Assembly (NCBI RefSeq): GCF_900103445.1
Contig: NZ_FNHS01000003.1
Coordinates: forward strand, 124,001-188,000
Reading direction: 5' to 3'
Origin: Methylobacterium phyllostachyos
GTDB taxonomy: Bacteria; Pseudomonadota; Alphaproteobacteria; Rhizobiales; Beijerinckiaceae
Length of the DNA stretch: 64,000 bases
Both the position numbers and the translations under genes were made by a program. The notes under the pieces were generated by a model. It ran no database searches. It had not been told where the DNA came from and saw only the letters and a program-made list of their open reading frames with translations. This document shows positions 8,094-18,221 of the stretch, in pieces. Each line of letters starts with the position of its first letter. The first letter of the stretch is position 1.

Positions 8094-10073
8094 TTAGCCA
8101 CGAAGGCGCGCTTCCCTCACCGCCTCGATCATCGAGCGGATACGCGCGGCCATCGTCTCGATGGCGAAGGGCTTGGTCAGCACCTCCATGCCGGGTGCGA
8201 GATGGCCGTTGCCCACGACGGCGTTCTCCGCATAGCCGGTGATGAACAACACCCTCAGGTCTGGCCGGGTGACCCGCGCGGCATCGGCCATCTGGCGTCC
8301 GTTCATGCCACCGGGCAGCCCGACATCGGTGATCAGCAGGTCGATGCGGACGTCCGACTGAAGCACCCGTAAACCGGCGGCGCTGTCGCCGACCTCGATC
8401 GCCGTGAAGCCGAGCTCATTGAGGATGTCGGCGACCAGCATGCGCACGGTGGGCTCGTCGTCGACGATGAGCACGGCCTCGCCTTGCTCCGACCGCGAGA
8501 GTTCCAGGATCTTGGCTTCTTCGACTTCGTCGACGGTCTCCCCGTAGTGGCGCGGCAGATAGAGGCACACCGTCGTGCCCTGGCCCACCTCGGAGTAGAT
8601 GCGCACCTGCCCGCCCGACTGCTTGGCGAAGCCGTAGATCATCGACAGACCAAGGCCGGTGCCCTCGCCGATGGGCTTCGTCGTGAAGAACGGCTCGAAC
8701 ACCCGGGAGATCACTTCAGCCGACATGCCGCTGCCGGTGTCGGTCACACACAGCGACAGGTACTGGCCTTCGGGCATATCGAGGGCGCGTGCGGCGCGAT
8801 CGTCCAGCCACTTGTTGGCGGTCTCGACGGTGATGCGCCCGCCCTCCGGCATGGCGTCGCGGGCGTTGATGCAGAGGTTCAGCAGGGCGTTTTCCAACTG
8901 CGGAGCGTCGACCAGCGCGGGCCAGAGGCCGGACATGCCCACAACCTCGACGGGGATGCCCGGACCGACCGTGCGCTGGATCATCTCCTGCATCCCGACG
9001 ACGAGGCGGTTCACGTCGGTCGGCTTGGGATCGAGTGTTTGACGGCGGGAGAAGGCGAGCAGGCGATGGGTCAGTGCCGCGGCGCGCTTCGCCGCTCCCT
9101 GGGCTGCCGCCATGTACCGTTCGACGTCGTTCAACCGTCCTTGCTGGATGCGGGCCTGCATCAGTTCGAGCGATCCGGATATCCCGGCGAGCAGATTGTT
9201 GAAGTCGTGCGCGAGCCCACCAGTGAGCTGGCCCACCGCCTCCATCTTCTGCGATTGCCGGAGCGCTTCGGCCTGCTCCCGCTCGACCGTGATATGCCGG
9301 CCGGAGGCGTAGACGCGCCCGTTCTCGAAGGTCCCGGTCCAGGCGAACCAGCGATACGAGCCGTCCTTGTGCCGGAAGCGGTACTCGTAGGGCGTGACCA
9401 ACGGGCGCTCGAAGATGTCTGCAAAGGCGGCGAGCGTCGCCTCGGCATCGTCCGGGTGCGTGTAGGCGATGAACAGGCTACCGATCAGCTCGGCTGCGGA
9501 CCAACCGAGCAGTTCGGTCCAGATCGGGTTGACCGCTTCCAGGGTCCCGTCGGGGGCGGCGACGACCAGGAGTTCCTGCGCGAGTTGCCACGAGCGGTCG
9601 CGCTCGGCGGTACGCGCCGCGACCTGACTTTCGAGCGTCTCGTTCAATCGCCGAAGCGCCTCGTCGCTCCGCACCCGGTCGGTCGCATCGATGACGTGAT
9701 GGATGACCGCCGCGACCTCGCCGCCCTCGCCGAAGGCAGGGGTATTGACCGGCTCCCAACAGCGTTCTTCAAACCCGCCGCCGGGATGGGGGATGTCATA
9801 CTTCTGGACCGGCATTCGGTCCGGCCGCCCGGTGGCGATCGCGCGCTCGATCGAGGCGCGCAGATTTGTGACACCCGTCGCTCCGGTATCCTCGGGATTG
9901 TCGGGCATTGCCTCGAACAGACCACGGCCTACGAGATCGTCACGGGTCGTCAGGGTCGCTGTGAGATAGGCATCGTTCACGTCGACAATAGTGAAATGCG
10001 GCGCGTCCACAGCGACAACCAACATGGGAGCCGGAGCCGCGGTGAAAAGCGCGTGACCGCTGAGGCCGAGCAT
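8094..10073 (-). CDS. PAS-domain hybrid histidine kinase
   Basis: 659 aa with the start chosen. Two PAS domains (about 8-120 and 150-270) are followed by a HisKA phospho-acceptor H289 in [11 protein letters not shown], a HATPase domain with GEGTGLGLSMIYGF, and a C-terminal receiver with VDDEP, an aspartate in LITDVGLP and a lysine in TKPF. No membrane segment is visible. ATG 10073 is preceded by AGGAAGCT at good spacing, while the GTG at 10172 has no ribosome binding site, so the shorter protein is preferred. It is transcribed in the same direction as the HWE kinase next to it. The kinase core and receiver resemble the hybrid kinase at 11.1-13.5 kb. Confidence 0.87.
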   Translation of the reverse strand: MLGLSGHALFTAAPAPMLVVAVDAPHFTIVDVNDAYLTATLTTRDDLVGRGLFEAMPDNPEDTGATGVTNLRASIERAIATGRPDRMPVQKYDIPHPGGGFEERCWEPVNTPAFGEGGEVAAVIHHVIDATDRVRSDEALRRLNETLESQVAARTAERDRSWQLAQELLVVAAPDGTLEAVNPIWTELLGWSAAELIGSLFIAYTHPDDAEATLAAFADIFERPLVTPYEYRFRHKDGSYRWFAWTGTFENGRVYASGRHITVEREQAEALRQSQKMEAVGQLTGGLAHDFNNLLAGISGSLELMQARIQQGRLNDVERYMAAAQGAAKRAAALTHRLLAFSRRQTLDPKPTDVNRLVVGMQEMIQRTVGPGIPVEVVGMSGLWPALVDAPQLENALLNLCINARDAMPEGGRITVETANKWLDDRAARALDMPEGQYLSLCVTDTGSGMSAEVISRVFEPFFTTKPIGEGTGLGLSMIYGFAKQSGGQVRIYSEVGQGTTVCLYLPRHYGETVDEVEEAKILELSRSEQGEAVLIVDDEPTVRMLVADILNELGFTAIEVGDSAAGLRVLQSDVRIDLLITDVGLPGGMNGRQMADAARVTRPDLRVLFITGYAENAVVGNGHLAPGMEVLTKPFAIETMAARIRSMIEAVREARLRG

Positions 10074-10724
10074 AGCTTCCTGTGGTTGAGCCGGAGCTTG
10101 GCTTTCCTGCTGAGGCAAGGACCTACACCCGCCGGATCGAGAGGGGGGCCGGACCGAATTGTTCGCTGCCACACGCTAAGCGCATGATCGGCCGACCGGC
10201 GGCCTGCACCACTCCGCCGGTGCTGGTGAAGCGGCCGGACTGTAGACCCACCCCTATGGGAGTTTCCTGCTCCGATGTCATTGATGTCGTGATGCTCCTG
10301 TGAACCGACAGGACCGAGGCCGTCATGTGGGAGGCAATCGTCCCGAGGCACTCCGGTTGCAATCGACGGACTGAGTGATCTTCGTCACCCTGCACTGACA
10401 GCCAATAGTGGTCGACGTTCGGCCGCATTCGGGAAGCCCGGTTGCTCGCCAAAGCTAATGGCCTGGATCGGTTGCGGAGTGACCGCTTGGGGTGGCTCTC
10501 TGCCAGTCCGCTTCTCGATCCGAGTGCCGCGAAAGCTGACGTTTCCCTCCGACGTACGCGCCTCCCGCGTTCGATCCTTCGAGCTTTGCGATGACGGATT
10601 TCTTGCCCGGCGGCGAATGAGAGACGGTGGCGGTGCGGCTAGACCGGCTGGCGGAACGGCGGACCGTCGTGTCACGGACCGGCCAGATGTGCGTTATTCC
10701 CAACGTCGCGCGGGGGGCATCGAG
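10074..10724. other. Intergenic region between divergent hybrid kinases
   Basis: About 650 bp with several open frames on both strands, none with family resemblance or consistent start signals. It must contain the promoters of the divergent hybrid kinase genes, but I cannot point to convincing -35/-10 pairs. Confidence 0.4.
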
Positions 10725-10901
10725 ATGGAAGGCGAGACGAATCCCGAGGCGGTTCCTGTGGTCACCGAAGATATCGGCTTGCCGACCCCGCCAAGCCCCG
10801 GTCGCCTGCCCCCACCACACCTGCCGCCGCCCGAGCCGGATGCTGCGGAAACCGGCAGCGACCGCAACGAACCCGCTCCTCCAGATGGAGGCAAAGCGTG
10901 A
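10725..10901 (+). CDS. Possible small proline-rich protein
   Basis: 58 codons from ATG 10725, with a purine-rich GGGGGG about 9 nt upstream. The product would be acidic and proline-rich (repeated PPP clusters around residues 28-36), with no membrane segment and no recognised domain. GC at third positions looks coding-like but not decisive. It lies in the leader of the downstream hybrid kinase. It could equally be non-coding. Confidence 0.3.
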   Translation: MEGETNPEAVPVVTEDIGLPTPPSPGRLPPPHLPPPEPDAAETGSDRNEPAPPDGGKA

Positions 10902-11067
10902 CAGGTGGTCCGCTTGCCCGTTCCGCCGGTGCGGGCGATAGCCGCCTCATGTTGGCACGACCACTCGTCTCCCGCTCTCCCAATCCGAACGACGACCGAA
11001 CCTTTCTTCTGCGGGCTGTTGTCCCCGGACGCATCGCTCGCGCCCCGAACACGGGGTCCGGTCCGGC

Positions 11068-13518
11068 GTGAGCGACCCATTCTCGTTCCTGCCCCCGGGC
11101 GGCGCGACCGGCGCCGAGATCCGAGCGCGCGACTGGTCCGATACCTCCCTCGGGCCGCCTGAGACGTGGTCGCCAGCGCTGAGGAGCACCGCCGCGCTGA
11201 TGCTCGCATGCCCCACGGCGATGTTCCTCGCCTGGGGACCGGACCTGCTCTGCTTCTACAACGACGCCTACCGCCCCTTCCTCGGCCACCGTCTTGATAC
11301 CGCTTTGGGGCGCCCCTTCCGCGAGGTCTGGGCCAGCATCTGGGACGATATCGGACCGCTCGTCGACGCGACACTGGCCGGCGAGAGCAAGACCCTCACA
11401 AACATGCCGCTCGACCTGTCGCGCGACGGCACGCCCGAGCGGGGCTGGTGGTCCTTCACCTACTCACCGGCTATCGACGAGGCCGGGCAGATCGCCGGCC
11501 TGTTTTGCGTGACCGCCGAGACCACCGCGCATGTCCTGAGCGAGGCGGCGTTACGCGAGAGCGAGGATCACTACCGGCACACGGTCGAGCTCAACCCGCA
11601 GGTGCCCTGGACATGCGATCCGCAGGGCAACATCACCTCCTTCTCGAACCGTTGGCTGACGCTGACCGGCCAAGGCCCCCGCGAGCCCTACGGGTCCGGC
11701 TGGATCAAGGCGCTCCACCCCGACGACGTCCCGCATACGGTGACCACCTTCACGGCCTGCCTCGCATCGGGTGACCCCGTCGACGTCGACTACCGCCTGT
11801 ACGTGGCCGCGACCGGCGAGCACCACTGGATGCGCGCCCGGGCCCAGCCGCGCCGGGACGGGACCGGCGCCATCGTCGCGTGGTACGGCGTCGTCGAGGA
11901 CATCCACGACCGCAAGCTCGCCGAGCGAGAGTTGCGCGACCTCAACGTCCACTTGGAGCGGCGCGTCGCCGAGGCGCTTGCCCAGCGCAAGCTCTGGGCC
12001 GACGTGTTCGAAGTCACCGACGCACTCGTCTGCGCCCTCGACACGGACTTCCGGCTGCTGGCCCTCAACAGGGCCTATGCCGATGGGTTCGAGACGCTCT
12101 ATGGCACCCGCCCTCGGGTCGGCGACGACCTCGTCGCGCTGCTCTCCCACGTGCCGGACGAGCAGGCCCAGGTGAGTGCCGTCTGGGCCCGGGCGCTCAC
12201 GGGTGAGGCGTTCACGCTGGTCGAGGCGTTCGGCGACCCCGACCGCAGGCGCCCCTATTATGAATTGGCCTTCACCCCGCTGCGCGACGCCGACGGCCGA
12301 CGGATCGGCGCCTTCCAGTACGCGACCGACGTAACCCAGCGGCTGCGCGAGCTGGAGCAACTCGCCAAGGCCGAGGAAGCCCTGCGCCAAGCCCAGAAGA
12401 TGGAGGCGGTCGGGCAACTGACCGGGGGCGTGGCGCACGACTTCAACAACCTGCTGACCATCATCCGCTCGTCGATGGACCTGCTGCGCAAGCCCGACCT
12501 GCCGGAGGAACGGCGCCGCCGCTATATCGACGCGGTTTCCGACACGGTCGACCGGGCCGCCAAGCTCACCGGCCAGCTCCTCGCCTTCGCACGCCGCCAG
12601 TCCCTCATGCCGGAGGTGTTCGACGTCGGCGCCCGCATCGCTTCGACCGCGGACATGCTGGCCTCAGTCACGGGCGCCCGCATCCGGCTCGTGGTCGAGG
12701 CGCCGCCGACCGCCTGCCACGTCCTCGCCGACCCGACCCAGTTCGACACCGCGCTCATCAACATGGCGGTCAACGCCCGGGACGCGATGGACGGACAGGG
12801 GACTATCGTCCTCAGGCTCGCATGCCGGCGCGGCCTGCCGGAGATCCGCGGCCATGCCGGCACGACTGGTCCGTTCATCGCGGTCTCGGTCATCGACGAG
12901 GGCACGGGCATCCGGCCTGCGGAACTGCCGCACATCTTCGAGCCGTTCTTCACGACCAAGGAAGTCGGCAAGGGCACCGGGCTGGGCCTCAGCCAGGTCA
13001 TCGGCTTTGCGAAGCAGTCGGGCGGCGACGTCGACGTGGCCAGCACCCTCGGCCAGGGGACGACCTTCACCCTCTACCTACCCCAGGTCGACGCGCCCGC
13101 TGCGGAGACCGAGGCCCCAGGCCGGGCCGTCGGTGACGGTCATGCGCTGCGTATCCTCGTCGTCGAGGACAATCTCGATGTCGGGCGGTTCTGCACGCAG
13201 ATCCTTGAAGAGCTCGGGCATTCCACGGTCTGGGCGAAGAACGGCGAGGAGGCCCTCGCGGTGGTCGAGCGCGAACCGGACCGGTTCGACGCGGTGTTCT
13301 CCGACGTGGTGATGCCCGGCATGGGCGGGGTCGCGCTCGCGCGACGCCTCCGGGCGCTCGTGCCCGACCTGCCCATCATCCTGACGTCCGGCTACAGCGA
13401 CGTGCTGGCGCGCGAGGGCACGCACGGCTTCGATCTCGTGCGCAAGCCATACTCCGCCGCCGAGGTCGCCGCGGCATTCCGCGCTATCCCGGGCCGACGC
13501 GGGGGCGGAGCGGAATAG
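11068..13518 (+). CDS. PAS-domain hybrid histidine kinase
   Basis: 816 aa starting at GTG 11068. Three PAS-like regions can be read: about 30-150 ([20 protein letters not shown]), 165-285, and 305-440. These are followed by HisKA with H457 in [11 protein letters not shown], HATPase with [14 protein letters not shown], and a C-terminal receiver with VVEDN, the aspartate in [11 protein letters not shown] and the lysine in VRKPY. It is probably soluble. The kinase/receiver half is similar to the hybrid kinase on the opposite strand at 8.1-10.1 kb, which suggests duplication. An ATG farther in would remove part of the first PAS domain. Confidence 0.87.
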   Translation: MSDPFSFLPPGGATGAEIRARDWSDTSLGPPETWSPALRSTAALMLACPTAMFLAWGPDLLCFYNDAYRPFLGHRLDTALGRPFREVWASIWDDIGPLVDATLAGESKTLTNMPLDLSRDGTPERGWWSFTYSPAIDEAGQIAGLFCVTAETTAHVLSEAALRESEDHYRHTVELNPQVPWTCDPQGNITSFSNRWLTLTGQGPREPYGSGWIKALHPDDVPHTVTTFTACLASGDPVDVDYRLYVAATGEHHWMRARAQPRRDGTGAIVAWYGVVEDIHDRKLAERELRDLNVHLERRVAEALAQRKLWADVFEVTDALVCALDTDFRLLALNRAYADGFETLYGTRPRVGDDLVALLSHVPDEQAQVSAVWARALTGEAFTLVEAFGDPDRRRPYYELAFTPLRDADGRRIGAFQYATDVTQRLRELEQLAKAEEALRQAQKMEAVGQLTGGVAHDFNNLLTIIRSSMDLLRKPDLPEERRRRYIDAVSDTVDRAAKLTGQLLAFARRQSLMPEVFDVGARIASTADMLASVTGARIRLVVEAPPTACHVLADPTQFDTALINMAVNARDAMDGQGTIVLRLACRRGLPEIRGHAGTTGPFIAVSVIDEGTGIRPAELPHIFEPFFTTKEVGKGTGLGLSQVIGFAKQSGGDVDVASTLGQGTTFTLYLPQVDAPAAETEAPGRAVGDGHALRILVVEDNLDVGRFCTQILEELGHSTVWAKNGEEALAVVEREPDRFDAVFSDVVMPGMGGVALARRLRALVPDLPIILTSGYSDVLAREGTHGFDLVRKPYSAAEVAAAFRAIPGRRGGGAE

Positions 13519-13595
13519 GGGCCGAAAGGCGGGTCCGCGTCCCTATCGGCGGGCGATTGCACGGTGGCTGCGGAGCCGGAGGGTCATCGATGGCG

Positions 13596-14030
13596 TCAGG
13601 GCGGTGTCGTGCCGCGGTCGGAGACGGCGTCGCGCATGGCGGCCCGGAGGCTGCTTTCCAGGAACGGTCGGCCGACGAAGGGGATGCCCGCGGGCAACTC
13701 CTCGGGCTTCGGTGTCACCTGGGCCGAGACCACGACGACGGCTAGGTCCGGCCGGCGCCGCGCCACCTCCCGGACGAGCGCGAGACCGTCCATCGCACCC
13801 GGCATGCGGATGTCGGTGACCATCAGGGACATGGAGTCGTCGAGGCGTGCCAGGGCCTGCGCGGCGGAACCGGCCTCGACCACGGCATAGCCCTCCGCCT
13901 CCAGGAGATCGCGGACCTCCAGGCGGAACAGCATCTCGTCTTCGACCACCAGGGCCGTCTTCTCAGGGGCGACATTGGGCATGGCGAGCGGAAACGATGC
14001 GACGGGCGCATCGTTGCGCCCGACCGTCAC
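13596..14030 (-). CDS. Single-domain response regulator with Arg in place of the conserved Lys
   Basis: 144 aa from GTG 14030, whose GTGA overlaps the stop of the kinase upstream, so translational coupling is likely. Acidic pair E30-D31 and acceptor D73 (VTDIRMPG) are present. The switch threonine position is S102 and the nearly invariant lysine is R121 (FVGRPF). Such a change usually alters phosphorylation-driven switching. There is no output domain, so it would act through protein contacts, either as a phosphate sink or shuttle for the HWE kinase. A shorter start at the internal MPNVAPEK is possible. Confidence 0.82.
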   Translation of the reverse strand: MTVGRNDAPVASFPLAMPNVAPEKTALVVEDEMLFRLEVRDLLEAEGYAVVEAGSAAQALARLDDSMSLMVTDIRMPGAMDGLALVREVARRRPDLAVVVVSAQVTPKPEELPAGIPFVGRPFLESSLRAAMRDAVSDRGTTPP

Positions 14031-17000
14031 TGCATCGACTGGAAATTCGCCAGCGGCGCCTCGATGACGCAGGTCGCACCCGCGCGGGGATAGGCCAGGG
14101 CGAGCCTGGCGCCGACCTGCGCGGTGAGCCCACGCTCGATCAGGCGCGACCCGAACCCCTTCCGCGAGGGCGGGACGACCGGCGGCCCGCCGCTCTCCGT
14201 CCAGGCGAGGCGCAAGTCTGGCCCGTCCTCCGCCTGAATCAACGATGCCGTCAGCGAGACGCGCCCCTCGGGCACCGAGAGAGCGCCGTACTTGACCGCG
14301 TTCGTCGTGAGCTCGTGCAGCGTCAAGGCCAGGGACAGGGCGGCCTTGCCTCCGATCTCGACATTCGGTCCGGTGAACGAGACCCGCGCACCGGCGGCTT
14401 CCTGCACGCCGACGCCCTCCCGCACGACCGCGGCCAGCGGCGCGCTCTCCGCAGCCCCGCCCAGGAGCATATCGTGCGCCTTGCCGAGGGCCACGAGGCG
14501 GCTCCCGAGTACGTCGCGGGCCGCATCGATGTCCGTGGCGCCGCGCAGGGTCGAGGCGGCGATGGCCTGCACCATCGCCAGGAGGTTCTTCATCCGGTGG
14601 GACAGTTCGTGGTTGAGCAGGTCCTGGTGTGCCTGAGCCTTGCGCCGGTCGTCGACGTCCGCGACGGCGACCACGCCTCCGGTCATCGCGCCGTCGGCAT
14701 CCCGCATCGGCACGCCGACGATCTCGATCCAGACCCGGGTGCCGTCACCGCGCTGGTATTGGCATTCGAGCGCAGCCTGCTCCGCGCCATCGCGAATGAT
14801 CCGGCTCAGCGGGTACTCGTGCGGCTCGACCCGCCGTCCGTCCTCGTGGAAGGCGACCCACTCGCCGTAGCTCTCCGCGTCCGGCGATGGCAGGACCGGA
14901 TGGCGGAAGATCTCCTCCAATCGCTTGTTGCCGCCGACGATGCGGCCGGACGGGGCCTCGGCGAACAGGATGCCGACCGGCACGGTGTCGAGCACCGCCC
15001 GGAGCGAGGTCTCACTCGCACGCAGGCTCTCCCGATTCCGGCGCTCCTCCGTCAGGTCGCGGGTGACCGTGCCGTAACCGAGGAGGTCGCCCGCCGCGTC
15101 TCGCACGGGGAAGACGTTGTAATGCACCGGCACGGCGGCGCCGGTGGCGAAGTTCCGGAAGTGCAGTTCGCCCTCCCAGAAGTTGTCGCGCTGGGCGGCT
15201 GGGAGCACCTCCACGACGAGCCGCTGGCGTTCCTCCGGCACGAAGTAGTCGAGGATGCGCGTGGCCCTGGCGGCGGCGAGGTCCGGCAGCCCGACGAGGC
15301 GGCGGCCGGCCTCGTTGACGAAGTCCGCCCGGCCGTCCGGCGTGGCGAAGCCGACGAAGTCCCTTGACTGTGCGACGATGGCGGCGAGCTTGCTCACTTC
15401 TTCCTCCGCCGCCTTGCGGGCGCTGATGTCCACCGCCGTTCCCGAGAAGCGCAGCGGCACGCCCGCCTCGTCGTGGATCAGGCTGCCCCTGCATTCGACC
15501 CACCGCAGGGGTCGTCCCGGTACCGCGAGCCGGTACTCGACGAGGAAGTCCGCGCCGTAATCGAAGGTGTTCCGGATGGCCGCCCGCAGGGGCGCGATGT
15601 CGTCGGGGACGACGAACGTCTGGTATCGCTCCATCGTGACGCCGGCGGCGACCTCGTCGGCGTCGAGTCCATACAGGCGCGCGAACTGCGCATCCCCGTG
15701 CAGCAGGTCGCTCTCCACCACCCAGTCCCACAGTCCGACGCCGCCCGAGGCGGTCAGCGCCATCTGCAGGCGCTCGTCGCTCTGCCGCAGCTTCTCCTCG
15801 GCAAGCCGCTGATCGGTGCGGTCACGCAGGACCTTCACGAAACCGGTGGCCGTGCCCGCGTCGTCGCGCAGGACCATCATCACGCCCAGCGCGAAGAAGC
15901 GCTCGCCGCCCTTGCGCAGATGCCAGCGCTCGTCGTTGCCGGTGCCCTCCGTCATCGCGGTCTGCATCTCCCGCTCGGCGATGCCCGCGTCCCGGTCCTC
16001 CGGCGTGAAGAACACGTCCGCCGGACGTCCCTGCATCTCGTCGGCGGTCCAGCCCAGGATCTTCTCCGCGCCCGCGTTCCAGTCCGTGACGCGACCGTCA
16101 GGGTCCATGACTACGATGGCGTAGTCGACGATACTCTCGAACACTGCGCGGTAGCGCGCCTCGCCCGCCCGCACCGCGGCCTGCGCCGCCGCCTCGCTGA
16201 CCTGCGTCAGGGCGGACGTGGCCGTGGCCGCGAACATCCGCAGCAGCGCGAGATCGCGCTCTCCGAACGCATCGGCATGGCGCGACTGCAGCTTCAGGAC
16301 GCCGAGCACGGCGTCGCCCCGGGTGACGGGCACATGGATGGCCGAGCCGATATCGAGCGACGCGGCCGTGTCCTGCCGGACATCCGTGTCAGCCCGGGCG
16401 TCGGTCACGAGCAACGGGCTGTTGGTCGTGAAGGTCCGGCCTGACGAGCTGTCGGCCAACGGCACGTGCAGGCCCTTGTGCTCCGTGAGGCTTCCCCGGA
16501 CCGCGCGATACTCCAGCGCCTGGCCGTCGACGAGTTCGAGCGCCGCGCCGTCCGCGGCCGGCACTGCCCCCATGGCACCTTCGAGCAGCTTGCCGAGGAC
16601 CACGTCCTGCTCGCCCCCGGCACCCGCCACGTCCGCCTGGGTCGCGCCGAGGACGTCGCGCTCATGTTGGGAGGCGCGCCGCTCGCGGATCATCGCGTCC
16701 CGCTCGACCAGTGACCGGCGCAGGAGCAGCTGGTCCATGACCTGCCGCGCCAATGCCGTCAGGTCCTCGGCCTGGGCGGGCGTCAGGCCACCGGGACGCG
16801 GGGCATGGTCGATCACGCACAGGCTGCCGAGGGCATGGCCTTCGGGCGTGCGTAGCGGTGCCCCCGCATAGAAGCGCAAGTACGGTTCGCCCGTCACCAG
16901 CGGGTTGTCGCGTGTGCGGGCGTCCCGGGTCAGGTCGGGGATCTGCAGCAGGCCGGGCTCGGCGAGGGCGAACTTGCAGACCGAGCGGTCGAGGTCGGTC

Positions 17001-17212
17001 TCGCAGGGCGGGAAGCCGGCGCGGGCCTTGAACCATTGCCGGTCGCGATCGACGAGGCTGACCAGTGCCACCGGCACGTCGCAGAGCCGGCGGGCGAGAT
17101 GGACGATGTCGTCGAAGCCGCGCTCCGGCGGCGTGTCGAGGATCGCGAAGGCATCGAGCGCGTTGAGGCGGGCTTCGTCCCCGATGGGTAAGCCAATGAC
17201 CTCGCCGATCAC
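14027..17212 (-). CDS. HWE-family sensor histidine kinase with GAF and PAS domains
   Basis: 1061 aa. The order is GAF (about 15-175), GAF (about 205-335), about four PAS domains (345-855), and an HWE core with H872 in ELSHRMKNLLAMVQ, N box LHELTTNAVKYG, and a WTESGG motif near the end. There are no membrane segments. The N-terminal GAF shares long stretches with the kinase at 5.2-8.0 kb (for example QWFKAR, ETDLDRSVCK, FYAGAPLR). The ATG overlaps the stop of the Crp/Fnr gene by 4 bp (ATGA) and its own stop overlaps the receiver gene, so the three form one coupled operon. The ligand is unknown; GAF domains of this kind bind small molecules or bilins. Confidence 0.9.
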   Translation of the reverse strand: MIGEVIGLPIGDEARLNALDAFAILDTPPERGFDDIVHLARRLCDVPVALVSLVDRDRQWFKARAGFPPCETDLDRSVCKFALAEPGLLQIPDLTRDARTRDNPLVTGEPYLRFYAGAPLRTPEGHALGSLCVIDHAPRPGGLTPAQAEDLTALARQVMDQLLLRRSLVERDAMIRERRASQHERDVLGATQADVAGAGGEQDVVLGKLLEGAMGAVPAADGAALELVDGQALEYRAVRGSLTEHKGLHVPLADSSSGRTFTTNSPLLVTDARADTDVRQDTAASLDIGSAIHVPVTRGDAVLGVLKLQSRHADAFGERDLALLRMFAATATSALTQVSEAAAQAAVRAGEARYRAVFESIVDYAIVVMDPDGRVTDWNAGAEKILGWTADEMQGRPADVFFTPEDRDAGIAEREMQTAMTEGTGNDERWHLRKGGERFFALGVMMVLRDDAGTATGFVKVLRDRTDQRLAEEKLRQSDERLQMALTASGGVGLWDWVVESDLLHGDAQFARLYGLDADEVAAGVTMERYQTFVVPDDIAPLRAAIRNTFDYGADFLVEYRLAVPGRPLRWVECRGSLIHDEAGVPLRFSGTAVDISARKAAEEEVSKLAAIVAQSRDFVGFATPDGRADFVNEAGRRLVGLPDLAAARATRILDYFVPEERQRLVVEVLPAAQRDNFWEGELHFRNFATGAAVPVHYNVFPVRDAAGDLLGYGTVTRDLTEERRNRESLRASETSLRAVLDTVPVGILFAEAPSGRIVGGNKRLEEIFRHPVLPSPDAESYGEWVAFHEDGRRVEPHEYPLSRIIRDGAEQAALECQYQRGDGTRVWIEIVGVPMRDADGAMTGGVVAVADVDDRRKAQAHQDLLNHELSHRMKNLLAMVQAIAASTLRGATDIDAARDVLGSRLVALGKAHDMLLGGAAESAPLAAVVREGVGVQEAAGARVSFTGPNVEIGGKAALSLALTLHELTTNAVKYGALSVPEGRVSLTASLIQAEDGPDLRLAWTESGGPPVVPPSRKGFGSRLIERGLTAQVGARLALAYPRAGATCVIEAPLANFQSMQ

Positions 17213-18036
17213 GGAGCAAGCTCCCGAAGCGTAACCGCTGCCGATGGCGGCTTGAGCTTGTCGGTCTCGCTCGCGTCGAGCGCGACCATCCGGCCGCTCG
17301 GTGCGTAGACGGCGCCGAGGACGTCAGCGAAGTGGTGACGCACGGCGGCGTGGCATTCGCACGCGGCGTTCTCGGCGCGCTTTCGGTCCAGCAGCCTCAG
17401 GCGCCCATGGCCGATCTCGATCAGCCCCTCCCGACGTAGGCGTCCGAGCACCTCCGTCAGGTAAGCGCGGCGCACACCGAGCATGTCCGCGAGGACTTCG
17501 TGGGTGACGGGAAGGTCGGGCGTGCCAATCCGGTCCTGCAACGTCAGGAGCCAGCGCAGGCAGCGTCGCTCGATCGTGTGGGCCGCGTTGCAGGCGACCG
17601 ACTGCAGAACCTGCGCCAGGAGGCAGTCGGCGTAGCGCACGAACAGGTCGCGCACCGTCTTCGATTTGTGCTTGGCCTCGGACAACCGGGCGGCGTCGAT
17701 GCGGATGACCGGCCCGCCCACCTGCACCACCGCCTGCCCGAAGGCAGGGAGATAGCCGTGGCTGACCACGCCGCCGACGGCTCCCTCGCGACCGATCGTG
17801 GCGGTCTCGACCGACTTGCCGTCCCTGAGCGGAACCACCAGCGTGACGACGCAGCCATAGGCCGGGAAAGTCACATGGCTGACTTCGTCGCCAGCCCGGA
17901 ACAGGACCTCGCCGCGGCGGACCTCTCGTCGTTCGGTATGGGGCGCCAGAAGCGCCCGGTCGGACGCATCGAGGGCTTCGAGCAGCAGGTTGCCGTCGAC
18001 GGATCGGAGGGGGGAGGAGCTCAAGGAAATCGTCAC
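17209..18036 (-). CDS. Crp/Fnr family transcriptional regulator
   Basis: 275 aa from GTG 18036. It has a cyclic-nucleotide-binding fold (about 20-150) followed by a winged helix-turn-helix (about 175-225) with HEVLADMLGVRRAYLTEVL as the DNA-reading helix. The open frame extends upstream, but that part is a shadow of other sequence and has no Crp similarity. There is a C-terminal extension of about 40 residues beyond the usual fold. No iron-sulfur cysteine set is present, so it is not a classical Fnr. Its stop overlaps the start of the HWE kinase, placing it first in a Crp-kinase-receiver operon. Confidence 0.85.
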   Translation of the reverse strand: MTISLSSSPLRSVDGNLLLEALDASDRALLAPHTERREVRRGEVLFRAGDEVSHVTFPAYGCVVTLVVPLRDGKSVETATIGREGAVGGVVSHGYLPAFGQAVVQVGGPVIRIDAARLSEAKHKSKTVRDLFVRYADCLLAQVLQSVACNAAHTIERRCLRWLLTLQDRIGTPDLPVTHEVLADMLGVRRAYLTEVLGRLRREGLIEIGHGRLRLLDRKRAENAACECHAAVRHHFADVLGAVYAPSGRMVALDASETDKLKPPSAAVTLRELAP

Positions 18037-18221
18037 GCCGTCGACAATTGGATGGTCCGATAGCGATCTTTCCGGCGCAAAGATGTCCGATACCTGACAA
18101 GTGATGGATGAATGCCCAGAGGCCCGCCATTTTGAGCGGGGTCCTGGTGGCGGGTGCCTGCGGTCCCGTTCGACGTTCGTTGTCAGCTGAAGCAGGTCGT
18201 CGGCCTTGCCCGGTGACCGAG

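Noticed and set aside
18101-18170. Possible terminator with arms CCCGCCA/TGGCGGG between the thioredoxin and Crp genes
   Set aside because: The loop is long and no T run follows on either strand.
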